Shown here in pieces: positions 25,043 through 33,649 of a stretch of DNA of 64,000 nt. A model generated the notes under the pieces. The model was not told the origin of the DNA and did not search any database. It saw only the letters and a list, made by a program, of their open reading frames with translations. The stretch is from the NCBI RefSeq assembly GCF_900091465.1, contig NZ_FMHV01000002.1, positions 3,038,001 to 3,102,000 on the forward strand, read 5' to 3'. Within the stretch, counting starts at the first letter, position 1. The number at the start of each line of letters is the position of its first letter. The position numbers were made by a program, and so were the translations under genes. Source of the stretch: Micromonospora rhizosphaerae. GTDB lineage: Bacteria > Actinomycetota > Actinomycetes > Mycobacteriales > Micromonosporaceae.

Positions 25043-27205
25043 TCAGGTGCGGGCGGCGTGTTCCTTGCGGACCTGCTCGGCGAGGTGCGGGGGCATCGGG
25101 TCGTAGCGGGCGAACTCGCGGCGGAAGGTGCCGGTGCCGGCGGTCATCGAGCGCAGCTCGACCGCGTACCGCAGCAGCTCGGTGGCGGGGACCTCGGCGC
25201 GAACCAGGGTGCGCCCCTCGGCGTCCGGGTCCGGCTCGGTGCCGAGCACCCGGCCGCGCCGGCCGGAGAGATCGCCCATCACCGCGCCCACCGAGGAGTC
25301 GGGCACCCGGATGGTCACCTCGTCCACCGGCTCCAGCAGCGTCGGCTGCCCCTTGTCGGCGGCGTCCCGCAGCGCGAGGGCCCCGGCGGTCTGGAAGGCC
25401 GCGTCCGAGGAGTCGACGCTGTGCGCCTTGCCGTCGAAGAGGGTCACCCGCAGGTCCACCACCGGGTGGCCGGCGACCAGGCCGCGCTCCATCTGGGCCC
25501 GGACGCCCTTCTCCACCGACGGGATGTAGTTGTGCGGGACCGCACCGCCCACCACCTTGTCGACGAACTCGAAGCCGGCGCCGCGCGGCAGCGGCTCCAC
25601 CGCGATGTCGCAGACGGCGTACTGGCCGTGGCCGCCGGACTGCTTGACGTGTCGTCCGTGCCCCTTGGTGCCGACGGTCAGCGTCTCGCGCAGCGCCACC
25701 CGTACCGGCTCGGTCTCCAGCTCGACGCCGCCGCTGCGCAGCCGGTCGAGTACCACGTCGGCGTGCGCCTCGCCCATGCACCAGAGCACCAGCTGGTGGG
25801 TCTCCGGGTTGCGCTCCAGCCGCAGCGTCGGGTCGCCGGCGACCAGCCGGGCCAGGTTGCGGGCCAGCGCGTCCTCGTCGGCCCGGCTCTTCGCCACGAT
25901 CGCCACCGGCAGCAGCGGCTCGGGCATCTCCCATGGCGCGATGAGCAGCGGCTCCTCCTTGGCGGAGATGGTGTCGCCGGTCTCCGCGCTGCCCGACTTG
26001 GTGATCGCGCAGAGGTCGCCCGCGATGCAGGCGCTGACCTCGCGCAGCGTCGCGCCCAGGGGACTGTAGATGTGTCCGACCCGTTCGTCGGCGTCGTGGT
26101 CCGGGTGCCCGCGCTCGGCCATGCCGTGCCCGGAGACGTGCACCGTCTGGTCGGGGCGGAGCGTGCCGGAGAAGACCCGGACCAGGGAGACCCGCCCGAC
26201 GTGTCGGTCGACCGTCGTCTTCACCACCTCGGCGACAAGCGGGCCGTCGGGGTCGCAGCTCAGCGGCGGCCGAGGCGAGCCGTCCAACCCGGTCACCGCG
26301 GGCAGTTCGTGCTCCAGCGGCGACGGGGAGGCGGCGACCAGGCCGTCCAGCAGCACGTCCAGCCCGACGCCGGTCTCCGCGCAGACCGGCACCACCGGGT
26401 AGAAGTGGCCCCGGGCGACGGCCTTCTCCAGGTCGGTGATCAGCACCTGGGTGTCGATCTCCTCGCCGCCGAGGTAGCGGTCCATCAGGGTCTCGTCCTC
26501 GCTCTCGGCGATGATCCCCTCGATCAGCTCGTTGCGCGCCTCCTGGATGGCCGGCAGGTGCTCCGGGTCCGGTTCGCGCACCGTCGCGGGCAGCCCGTTG
26601 GAGTAGTCGAAGACCCGTCGGGTGATCAGCCCCATCAGGCCGACGACCGTCACGCCGTCGTCGCCGAGCATCGGCAGGTAGAGCGGGAGCACGTTGTCAC
26701 CGAAGACCCGCTGGCAGAGCGCCACCGCCTCGTCGAAGTCGGCGCGGGGGTGGTCCAGCCGGGACACCGCGACGGCCCGCGGCATGCCGACGGCGGCGCA
26801 CTCCTCCCAGAGAGCGGCGGTGGCGGCGTCCATCCCGTCGGTCGCGGAGACCACGAAGAGCGCCGCGTCGGCGGCCCGCAGGCCGGCGCGCAGTTCGCCG
26901 ACGAAGTCGCCGTAACCGGGGGTGTCCAGGAGGTTGACCTTGACGTCCTGGTGCATCAGCGGCGCGCAGGCCAGACTCACCGAGCGCTGCTGGCGCACCG
27001 CCGCGGGGTCGTGGTCGCTGACCGTGGTGCCGTCGGTGACGTTGCCGGCCCGGCCGATCGTGCCGCTGGTCGCGAGCAGCGCCTCCACCAGCGTCGTCTT
27101 GCCCGCTCCGGAGTGCCCGACGAGCACCACGTTGCGAACCCTGCCGGGCTCGGTCACCACCGGCGCGGCGCCGGTGACACCCTTCTCCTGATTTTTCTGC
27201 GCCAT
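25043..27205 (-). CDS. Elongation factor G-like protein (EF-G2)
   Basis: A 720-residue translational GTPase of the EF-G2 group found as a second EF-G in actinobacteria. G1 is GHSGAGKTT (30-38), the G2 Thr lies in VTDGTTVSDHDP, G3 is DTPGYGD (94-100). The G4 position reads SRLD (148-151) instead of NKxD, so guanine specificity or GTPase cycling may differ from canonical EF-G. Domains II to V follow, with the domain IV loop near GGHGQYAV. The N terminus has about 20 extra residues. A GGGAGGTG site precedes ATG 27205. The cellular role of EF-G2 is not settled. Confidence 0.88.
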   Translation of the reverse strand: MAQKNQEKGVTGAAPVVTEPGRVRNVVLVGHSGAGKTTLVEALLATSGTIGRAGNVTDGTTVSDHDPAAVRQQRSVSLACAPLMHQDVKVNLLDTPGYGDFVGELRAGLRAADAALFVVSATDGMDAATAALWEECAAVGMPRAVAVSRLDHPRADFDEAVALCQRVFGDNVLPLYLPMLGDDGVTVVGLMGLITRRVFDYSNGLPATVREPDPEHLPAIQEARNELIEGIIAESEDETLMDRYLGGEEIDTQVLITDLEKAVARGHFYPVVPVCAETGVGLDVLLDGLVAASPSPLEHELPAVTGLDGSPRPPLSCDPDGPLVAEVVKTTVDRHVGRVSLVRVFSGTLRPDQTVHVSGHGMAERGHPDHDADERVGHIYSPLGATLREVSACIAGDLCAITKSGSAETGDTISAKEEPLLIAPWEMPEPLLPVAIVAKSRADEDALARNLARLVAGDPTLRLERNPETHQLVLWCMGEAHADVVLDRLRSGGVELETEPVRVALRETLTVGTKGHGRHVKQSGGHGQYAVCDIAVEPLPRGAGFEFVDKVVGGAVPHNYIPSVEKGVRAQMERGLVAGHPVVDLRVTLFDGKAHSVDSSDAAFQTAGALALRDAADKGQPTLLEPVDEVTIRVPDSSVGAVMGDLSGRRGRVLGTEPDPDAEGRTLVRAEVPATELLRYAVELRSMTAGTGTFRREFARYDPMPPHLAEQVRKEHAART

Positions 27206-27456
27206 GGCGGCGCACCTCCCTCAGCCGGTGGTGGTGGCGACCGCCGCGCGCGACGGGGAAGCGGGCCCGAGCTGGTGCCGCGGCGATATCCTCCGGTGGT
27301 CTCCTGGACGACGGGTACTCAATGGGCGGGTCGGTGAGCTGGCTCACCTCCCCGCTCGATCTCACACCCGTTGCCGACCCGGCACAAGCCTCCTCCGGGC
27401 GGGTCGCCCGACCGGCGGTATCGCCGGCCGCTGCCGGCCGTTATCGTGGGACCGCC

Positions 27457-28074
27457 ATGGCGAAGATCTTCCAAGTGACGGCCCGCGCGGGGATGACCCG
27501 TGTCGTCGAGCCGGTCGCGCGCGGTCTGCTCCGCGCGGGCGTATCCCCCAACGCGGTCACCGTGACCGGCACCCTCGGCGTGCTCGTCGGCGCGCTCGGC
27601 TTCGGCGCCCGCGGCGACCTGGTCGCCGGCGCCCTGATCGTCACGGTCTTCGCGCTCACCGACCTGCTCGACGGGACGATGGCCCGGATGAGTGGCGGCT
27701 CCACCCGGTTCGGCGCCTTCCTGGATTCCAGCATGGACCGGATCGCCGACAGCGCGGTCTTCGGCGCGGTCGCGTACTGGCTCGCCACCGAGGGCAACCA
27801 CGCCGGGGTGGCCGCGGCGCTGCTCTGCCTGGCCGCCGGTGCGCTGGTCTCCTACGTCAAGGCCCGCGCCGAGGGGCTGGGCATGAGCGGCAACGTGGGC
27901 ATCGCGGAACGCACCGAGCGGCTGCTGATCGTCGGGGTGGGTGGCCTGCTCACCGGCCTCGGCGTCGACCTCGCCCTGCCGATCGCGCTCTGGCTGCTCG
28001 CCGCCGTCTCGATCTTCACGGTCGGGCAGCGCATGGCGCACGTGTACCGGCAGGCCCAGGTCGGCCGGGAGTGA
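27457..28074 (+). CDS. pgsA: Phosphatidylinositol phosphate synthase (CDP-alcohol phosphatidyltransferase)
   Basis: A 205-residue integral membrane enzyme that joins CDP-diacylglycerol to inositol phosphate, the first step toward phosphatidylinositol and its mannosides. The full family signature D-x2-DG-x2-AR-x8-G-x3-D-x3-D is present: Asp69, Asp72-Gly73, Ala76-Arg77, Gly86, Asp90 and Asp94. Six transmembrane segments are expected. Its place directly before patA and pimA supports the inositol rather than glycerol acceptor. The stop overlaps the patA start (GTGA). A TATCGT box at 27442-27447 lies nine bases before ATG 27457. Confidence 0.9.
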   Translation: MAKIFQVTARAGMTRVVEPVARGLLRAGVSPNAVTVTGTLGVLVGALGFGARGDLVAGALIVTVFALTDLLDGTMARMSGGSTRFGAFLDSSMDRIADSAVFGAVAYWLATEGNHAGVAAALLCLAAGALVSYVKARAEGLGMSGNVGIAERTERLLIVGVGGLLTGLGVDLALPIALWLLAAVSIFTVGQRMAHVYRQAQVGRE

Positions 28075-29012
28075 ACCTCACGGAGCTCGGCTTCGTCGCC
28101 GGCTGGCGCCTGGTCCGCGCGCTGCCCCGGCCCGTGGTGGCCGCGGCCTTCCGGGCGGGCGCGGACCGCGCCCACCGCAAGGGCGGCCAGGGTACGGCCC
28201 GACTGCGCGCCAACCTGCGCCGGGTGGTCGGCCCCGAGCTGCCCGAGGCCGAGCTGGACGCGCTGGTCAAGTGCGGCCTGCGCTCGTACGCCCGGTACTG
28301 GATGGAGGCGTTCCGGCTGCCCACGCTGAGCCGCCAGCAGATCCTCGCCAGCTTTCGGCTCGACGGGGTGGAGAAGCTCGCCGCCGACGTGGAATCCGGC
28401 CGAGGCGCCGTGGTTGCGCTCCCGCACGCCGGTAACTGGGACGCCGCCGGGGCCTGGGTGGCGGCCAGCGGCTGGCCGATCACCACCGTCGCGGAGCGGC
28501 TGAAGCCGGAGGGCGTGTACGAACGGTTCCTCGCGTTCCGGCAGGGCCTCGGCATGGAGATCCTGCCCACCCACGGCGGCGACCGGCCGACGTTCGATGT
28601 GCTGCTGGACCGGCTCAGGGCCGGCGCGGTGGTGCCGCTGCTCGCCGACCGGGACCTCTCCGCCCGGGGCGTGGAGGTCGAGTTCTTCGGCGCGCGGACC
28701 CGGATGCCGGCCGGGCCGGCCCTGCTCGCGCTGCGCACCGGCGCGCCGCTCTACGTCGCCTCGATGTGGTACGAGCTGGACGTGGCCCGCGCCTCGCTCG
28801 AGGGGCCGCTGGAGCTGCCCGGCCCGGACAGCGGGCCGCTGGACCAGCGGGTCCGGGTGCTGACCCAGCGGATTGCCGACGGTCTGGCGGCGGGCATCGC
28901 CCGGCATCCGGAAGACTGGCACATGTTGCAGCGGATGTGGCTGGACCAGCGCGGCGCCGCCGACGGCGGGTCCCCCTCGGTGCAGCCCCCGGCCACCACC
29001 GGATCGGTCTGA
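28071..29012 (+). CDS. patA: Phosphatidylinositol mannoside acyltransferase
   Basis: A 313-residue peripheral membrane acyltransferase of the HtrB/LpxL-related superfamily. It carries the HxxxxD motif HAGNWD (His119-Asp124), and the segment PLLADRDLSARGVEVEFFG (about 189-207) matches this family. It transfers palmitate to the mannose of PIM1/PIM2. GTG 28071 overlaps the pgsA stop by four bases; pimA follows after 16 bases. The three genes therefore act as one phosphatidylinositol-mannoside operon, as in mycobacteria and other actinobacteria. Confidence 0.9.
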   Translation: MNLTELGFVAGWRLVRALPRPVVAAAFRAGADRAHRKGGQGTARLRANLRRVVGPELPEAELDALVKCGLRSYARYWMEAFRLPTLSRQQILASFRLDGVEKLAADVESGRGAVVALPHAGNWDAAGAWVAASGWPITTVAERLKPEGVYERFLAFRQGLGMEILPTHGGDRPTFDVLLDRLRAGAVVPLLADRDLSARGVEVEFFGARTRMPAGPALLALRTGAPLYVASMWYELDVARASLEGPLELPGPDSGPLDQRVRVLTQRIADGLAAGIARHPEDWHMLQRMWLDQRGAADGGSPSVQPPATTGSV

Positions 29013-29028
29013 GGGAGAGGGCGCGCCA

Positions 29029-30189
29029 ATGCGGATCGGCATCGTGTGCCCTTACTCCTTCGACGTCCCGGGCGGGGTGCAGAACCACGTCATAGACCTG
29101 GCCGAGGCGTTGATCGGGCTGGGGCACGAGGTGAGCGTGCTGGCTCCGGCCGACGAGGACTCGCCGCTGCCGTCGTACGTGGTGCCGGCCGGTCGGGCCG
29201 TGCCGCTGCCGTACAACGGCTCGGTGGCCCGGATCGCGTTCGGGCCGGTCTCCACCGCCCGGGTGCGGCGCTGGATCACCCGCGGTGACTTCGACGTGCT
29301 GCACGTGCACGAGCCGCTGACGCTGAGCCTGTCGATGCTCGCCGTGCTCTCCGCCCGCGGCCCGGTGGTGGCCACCTTCCACACCGCGATCACCCGTTCC
29401 CGCGTGCTCGCCGCCGCGCAGGGCGTGCTGCAGATCGTGCTGGAGCGGATCACCGCCCGGATCGCGGTCAGTGCCCTCGCGCGAAAGGTGCAGGTCGAGC
29501 ACATGGACGGCGGCGCGGTGGAGATCCCGAACGGGGTGACCGTGGCGAAGTTCGCGGGGGTCGAGCCGCTGCCCGGCTGGCCGGGGGAGTGCGGCTCGGG
29601 CACCGGCGGCACGATCGGCTTCCTCGGCCGGTTCACCGAGGCCCGCAAGGGCTTCCCGATCCTCCGCGACGCCTTCGTCGAGCTGGCCCGGCAGCGCCCT
29701 GGCCTGCGGCTGCTGGTGGCCGGCCCGGGCGACCCGGACGAGCTGTTCGACCGGTTCCCGGCCGAGCTGCGCGACCGGGTCACCTTCCTCGGCCTGGTCT
29801 CCGAGGAGGACAAGGCGCGCATGCTGCGCAGCGTGCACCTTTACGTCGCACCGAACACCGGCGGGGAATCATTCGGGATGATCCTCACCGAGGCCCTGGC
29901 CGCCGGCACCACCGTCGTCGCCAGCGACCTGGACGCGTTCCGCCGGGTGCTCGACGGCGGGCGGGCCGGCCGGCTCTTCCCGACCGGCGACCCGGTAGCC
30001 CTGCGTACCGCCCTGGCCGAGCTGCTCGATGACCCCGAGCAGCGGGCCACCCTGACCGCCTGCGGCGATCAGGTGGTGGCGAATTTCGACTGGCCCGTGG
30101 TTGCCCGCCGCGTTCTGGAGGTATACGCAGCGGCGATCGAGGCCACCGACGGTCGGGTCATCGACCAGGAATGGGTGGGTCTGGACTGA
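29029..30189 (+). CDS. pimA: Phosphatidylinositol alpha-mannosyltransferase PimA (GT4)
   Basis: A 386-residue GT-B glycosyltransferase that adds the first mannose from GDP-mannose to phosphatidylinositol at the cytoplasmic membrane face. The N-terminal YSFDVPGGVQNHV (about 9-21) is the conserved PimA glycine loop with the acceptor-side residues. HVHEPL (about 93-98), the donor-binding GFLGRFTEARKGF (about 201-213) and the E-x7-E motif in GGESFGMILTEAL follow. The ATG at 29029 is preceded by a GAGGGAGAGG site. It is the third gene of the pgsA-patA-pimA operon. Confidence 0.93.
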   Translation: MRIGIVCPYSFDVPGGVQNHVIDLAEALIGLGHEVSVLAPADEDSPLPSYVVPAGRAVPLPYNGSVARIAFGPVSTARVRRWITRGDFDVLHVHEPLTLSLSMLAVLSARGPVVATFHTAITRSRVLAAAQGVLQIVLERITARIAVSALARKVQVEHMDGGAVEIPNGVTVAKFAGVEPLPGWPGECGSGTGGTIGFLGRFTEARKGFPILRDAFVELARQRPGLRLLVAGPGDPDELFDRFPAELRDRVTFLGLVSEEDKARMLRSVHLYVAPNTGGESFGMILTEALAAGTTVVASDLDAFRRVLDGGRAGRLFPTGDPVALRTALAELLDDPEQRATLTACGDQVVANFDWPVVARRVLEVYAAAIEATDGRVIDQEWVGLD

Positions 30190-30279
30190 TCGGCGTGGCC
30201 GGTGGGGCGGGTGTGACGAGCGCGTCGCCCCGGACCGCGCCCGGACGGGTGGGAACGGAGCAGCACTACGATGCCGGGC

Positions 30280-30774
30280 ATGTGGTGGGTGGTGGGCGCG
30301 GTCCTGGTCGTCGGGCTGGTCGCGGCGTACCTGATCTGGACGGCCGGCCGGGTGGAGCGGTTGCAGACCCGGGCCGAGTCGGCGGCCCGGGCGCTCGACG
30401 CCCACCTGCTGCGCCGCGCGGCGGCCGCGGCGGTCCTGGCCGAGCAGCGTTACGGCGTGGAGCTGTACGCAGCCGCGCGGATCGCCCTGGACGCTGTGCC
30501 GGAGGAGCGTGAGGCGGCCGAGAACGACCTCACCCGGCAGCTGCGCAGCGTCGAGCTGGACCCGGCCGACCCGGCTTACGAGGCGGTGATCGCGGCCAGC
30601 CGGCGGCTCGCGCTGGCCCGGCAGGTGCACACCGACCTGGTCCGGGACGCCCGCGCGGCCCGCGGTCGCCCTCTGGTGCGGCTGTTCCGGATGGGACGCC
30701 AGCACGAGTGGCCGCGCTACTTCGACATCGACGACCCCACCCTGGCCGCCCCCGCGGACGTCACCACCGGCTGA
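30280..30774 (+). CDS. Membrane-anchored protein of unknown function (pimA-pdxS interval)
   Basis: A 164-residue protein with one N-terminal transmembrane helix (MWWVVGAVLVVGLVAAYLIW) and a long, charged, mostly alpha-helical cytoplasmic domain (about 25-145) that resembles LemA-like coiled helices in pattern only. No family is assigned. A start at ATG 30271 is rejected because it would lie inside TACGAT (30267-30272). ATG 30280 is seven bases after that -10 box, the same leaderless layout seen elsewhere here. Homologues seem to be kept in this place in related genomes, which is context from memory rather than a search. Confidence 0.7.
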   Translation: MWWVVGAVLVVGLVAAYLIWTAGRVERLQTRAESAARALDAHLLRRAAAAAVLAEQRYGVELYAAARIALDAVPEEREAAENDLTRQLRSVELDPADPAYEAVIAASRRLALARQVHTDLVRDARAARGRPLVRLFRMGRQHEWPRYFDIDDPTLAAPADVTTG

Positions 30775-30885
30775 GCGCCGCGGCCCCGTTCCGCCGCGCT
30801 CACCGGCCCTGGTCCGCCGTGATGCGGGCCACAGGGCAGGCCACCGTGGGTCTGATTGGCTGTCGGACCGGCGTTGGCCCCGTCG

Positions 30886-30891
30886 TAGCAT
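30886..30891 (+). promoter_or_regulatory. -10 box TAGCAT of the pdxS promoter
   Basis: TAGCAT lies 50 bases before the pdxS GTG; the leader contains an AAGGAG site. Confidence 0.4.
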
Positions 30892-30935
30892 TTTTTGCAG
30901 CCACCCTCCGAGCACGCCCCAAGGAGCGATGACCC

Positions 30936-31853
30936 GTGTCCGAATCCACCTCCCCGAACGCCAACGCCGCGCCCGTCGTCGGCACCGCCCGCGTCAAGCG
31001 GGGCATGGCCGAGATGCTCAAGGGCGGTGTGATCATGGACGTGGTCACCCCCGAGCAGGCCAAGATCGCCGAGGACGCCGGCGCCGTCGCCGTCATGGCG
31101 CTGGAGCGGGTGCCCGCCGACATCCGCGCCCAGGGCGGCGTGTCCCGGATGAGCGACCCCGACATGATCGACGGCATCATCAACGCCGTCTCCATCCCGG
31201 TGATGGCCAAGGCCCGGATCGGCCACTTCGTCGAGGCGCAGATCCTCCAGTCGCTCGGCGTCGACTACATCGACGAGTCCGAGGTGCTGACCCCGGCCGA
31301 CTACGAGAACCACATCGACAAGTGGGCCTTCACCGTCCCGTTCGTCTGCGGCGCGACCAACCTGGGCGAGGCGCTGCGCCGGATCACCGAGGGCGCGGCC
31401 ATGATCCGTTCGAAGGGTGAGGCGGGCACGGGTGACGTCTCGAACGCCACCACCCACATGCGCAAGATCCGTAAGGAGATCCGCCGGCTGCAGTCGCTGC
31501 CGGAGGACGAGCTGTACGTGGCCGCAAAGGAGCTGCAGGCGCCGTACGAGCTGGTGAAGGAGGTCGCCCAGACCGGCAAGCTGCCGGTGGTGCTCTTCAC
31601 CGCGGGTGGCATCGCCACCCCCGCCGACGCTGCCATGATGATGCAGCTCGGCGCCGAGGGCGTCTTCGTCGGTTCCGGCATCTTCAAGTCGGGCAACCCG
31701 GCTCAGCGGGCCGCCGCGATCGTCAAGGCCACCACCTTCCACGACGACCCGGACGTGCTGGCCAAGGTCTCCCGCGGCCTGGGCGAGGCGATGGTCGGCA
31801 TCAACGTCGACGAGATCCCGCAGCCGCACCGCCTGGCCGAGCGGGGTTGGTGA
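30936..31853 (+). CDS. pdxS: Pyridoxal 5'-phosphate synthase lyase subunit PdxS
   Basis: A 305-residue TIM-barrel subunit that makes PLP from ribose 5-phosphate, glyceraldehyde 3-phosphate and ammonia supplied by PdxT. Catalytic residues align with the B. subtilis enzyme at a constant offset of 11: Asp35 (MDVV), Lys92 (MAKARIGHF) and Lys160 ([10 protein letters not shown]). The phosphate-binding FTAGGIATP and [10 protein letters not shown] are intact. GTG 30936 has an AAGGAG site. pdxT follows after a 77-base gap that contains a palindromic repeat. Confidence 0.97.
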   Translation: MSESTSPNANAAPVVGTARVKRGMAEMLKGGVIMDVVTPEQAKIAEDAGAVAVMALERVPADIRAQGGVSRMSDPDMIDGIINAVSIPVMAKARIGHFVEAQILQSLGVDYIDESEVLTPADYENHIDKWAFTVPFVCGATNLGEALRRITEGAAMIRSKGEAGTGDVSNATTHMRKIRKEIRRLQSLPEDELYVAAKELQAPYELVKEVAQTGKLPVVLFTAGGIATPADAAMMMQLGAEGVFVGSGIFKSGNPAQRAAAIVKATTFHDDPDVLAKVSRGLGEAMVGINVDEIPQPHRLAERGW

Positions 31854-31860
31854 CGCGAAA

Positions 31861-31912
31861 GGAAGGGCCCCCTGTTTACGCCTCCGGTAGAGCAGGGGTC
31901 CCCTCCTAACAC
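31861..31912. repeat. Palindromic repeat, copy 1 (imperfect), between pdxS and pdxT
   Basis: An imperfect inverted repeat built from GGAAGGGCCCCCTG and CAGGGGTCCCCTCC with a 20-base centre, ending in TAACA. Its arms match, with a few changes, those of the perfect copy at 32534-32587, including the terminal GTTAGGAGGGG. It lies inside the pdxS-pdxT transcript, so it could fold in the mRNA. Confidence 0.7.
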
Positions 31913-31930
31913 TCCACGAGAGGAGCGAAC

Positions 31931-32530
31931 GTGACACCCGTCATCGGGGTGCTCGCGCTGCAGGGCGACGTCCGCGAGCACGTCGCGGCCCTGGCCGCGG
32001 CGGGCGCGGACGCCCGTCCGGTACGACGTCCCACCGAGCTGGACGCCGTGGACGGGCTGGTGATCCCGGGCGGCGAGTCGACCACGATCAGCAAGCTCGC
32101 GGACATCTTCGAGATGCGTGAGCCGATCGACAAGCGGATCGCCGGCGGGATGCCGGTCTACGGGTCCTGCGCAGGGATGATCATGCTGGCGTCCGAGGTC
32201 CTGGACGGCCGTCCCGACCAGCGCGGCTTCGCCGGCATCGAGATGACGGTGCGGCGCAACGCGTTCGGCCGGCAGGTCGACTCGTTCGAGGCGCCGGTGG
32301 AGATCGCCGGCGTCGAGGGCGAGCCGTTCCACGCGGTGTTCATCCGGGCGCCGTGGGTGGAGCGGGTCGGGGACGGCGTGGAGGTGCTGGGCCGGGTCAC
32401 CGAGGGGCCGTCGGCCGACCGGATCGTCGCGGTCCGGCAAAGCAACCTGCTGGCCACCTCGTTCCACCCGGAGCTCACCGGCGACCTGCGGCTGCACCGC
32501 TACTTCGTGGAGCTGGTCCGCGCCGCCTGA
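31931..32530 (+). CDS. pdxT: Pyridoxal 5'-phosphate synthase glutaminase subunit PdxT
   Basis: A 199-residue class I glutamine amidotransferase that hydrolyses glutamine and channels ammonia to PdxS. The triad is Cys80 (YGSCAGM), His179 and Glu181 (SFHPEL), and the oxyanion PGGES (46-50) is present. GTG 31931 is preceded by a GAGAGGAGCG site. It is flanked on both sides by copies of the same palindromic repeat. Confidence 0.96.
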   Translation: MTPVIGVLALQGDVREHVAALAAAGADARPVRRPTELDAVDGLVIPGGESTTISKLADIFEMREPIDKRIAGGMPVYGSCAGMIMLASEVLDGRPDQRGFAGIEMTVRRNAFGRQVDSFEAPVEIAGVEGEPFHAVFIRAPWVERVGDGVEVLGRVTEGPSADRIVAVRQSNLLATSFHPELTGDLRLHRYFVELVRAA

Positions 32531-32533
32531 GGT

Positions 32534-32587
32534 GTTAGGAGGGGCCCCTTCCTATCGTCTTTGGTATAGGAAGGGGCCCCTCCTAAC
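32534..32587. repeat. Palindromic repeat, copy 2 (22-bp perfect arms), after pdxT
   Basis: The arms at 32534-32555 and 32566-32587 are exact complements over 22 bases, with a 10-base loop CGTCTTTGGT. The arm reads GTTAGGAGGGG then CCCCTTCCTAT. It starts three bases after the pdxT stop and can act as a terminator. The presence of a second, diverged copy at 31861 suggests a dispersed element. Confidence 0.85.
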
Positions 32588-32851
32588 GCCCGCGGGCATG
32601 TTTTCCGGCCCGTGGTTGTTGTCTTCTGGCAATGGCTCGGCCACCCCGCCGACCCTTCGACGCGCCCGTGTCCGGGTGCCGGGTGTGACAAGCGGGGATG
32701 CGGTCTCGGTAGGATTGCCGCGGTTCGGCAGGGCCACCGCTCGCCGCAGCCTTCCACGCGGAGCCGACCGGCCAGATCCACTCGCACCGGTTGACCGTGG
32801 AATCGGCGCGGGCAGTCGACGCAGGCGTGGATCATTAAACGGAGGTATGAG
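32588..32851 (+). promoter_or_regulatory. Leader region of yebC with a possible promoter
   Basis: No gene is visible in these 264 bases. TAGGAT at 32710-32715 with GTGACA at 32685-32690 (19-base spacing) is a possible promoter, which would give a leader of about 130 bases before the ATG at 32852. The ribosome binding site is ACGGAGG. Confidence 0.4.
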
Positions 32852-33601
32852 ATGTCCGGCCACTCAAAGTGGGCGACCACCAAGCACAAGAAGGCCGTCA
32901 TCGACGCCAAGCGCGGCAAGATGTTCGCCAAGCTGATCAAGAACGTCGAGGTCGCGGCCCGGACCGGCGGTGGTGACCCGGCGGGCAACCCGACCCTCTA
33001 CGACGCCATCCAGAAGGCGAAGAAGAACTCCGTCCCGAACGACAACATCGATCGGGCGGTCAAGCGGGGCTCCGGCCTGGAGGCCGGCGGCGCCGACTAC
33101 CAGACGATCATGTATGAGGGTTACGGCCCGAACGGCGTCGCCCTGCTCATCGAGTGCCTCACCGACAACCGGAACCGGGCGGCCACCGAGGTGCGCACCG
33201 CCCTGACCCGCAACGGCGGCTCGTTCGCCGACGCCGGCTCGGTGTCGTACATGTTCTCCCGCAAGGGTGTGGTGATCGCCCCCAAGGCCGGGACCACCGA
33301 GGACGACGTGATGATGGCCGTCCTCGACGCCGGCGCCGAGGAGGTCAACGACCTCGGTGAGGCCTTCGAGGTGGTCTCCGAGCCCGGCGACCTGATCGCC
33401 GTGCGCACCGCCCTGCAGGACGCCGGCATCGAGTACGAGTCGGCCGAGTCCTCCCTCATCCCCAGCGTCAACGTGCCGCTGGACGAGGACGGCGCGCGCA
33501 AGATCTTCAAGCTGATCGACGTCCTGGAGGACTGCGACGACGTGCAGAACGTCTACGCGAACTTCGACGTCTCCGACGAGATCATGGCCGCCGTCGGCTG
33601 A
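32852..33601 (+). CDS. YebC/PmpR family protein
   Basis: A 249-residue three-domain protein of the YebC/TACO1 family. The opening [20 protein letters not shown] is the family signature, and [20 protein letters not shown] (about 90-109) marks the second domain. YebC proteins were described as DNA-binding regulators (PmpR), and YebC/TACO1 proteins were later linked to translation of proline-rich stretches. In most actinobacteria ruvC-ruvA-ruvB follow directly; here they do not. Confidence 0.93.
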   Translation: MSGHSKWATTKHKKAVIDAKRGKMFAKLIKNVEVAARTGGGDPAGNPTLYDAIQKAKKNSVPNDNIDRAVKRGSGLEAGGADYQTIMYEGYGPNGVALLIECLTDNRNRAATEVRTALTRNGGSFADAGSVSYMFSRKGVVIAPKAGTTEDDVMMAVLDAGAEEVNDLGEAFEVVSEPGDLIAVRTALQDAGIEYESAESSLIPSVNVPLDEDGARKIFKLIDVLEDCDDVQNVYANFDVSDEIMAAVG

Positions 33602-33649
33602 TCTCTTGTCCACGTCGAGCCCGGCACCTCCGACATCGGCCGAACGCCC

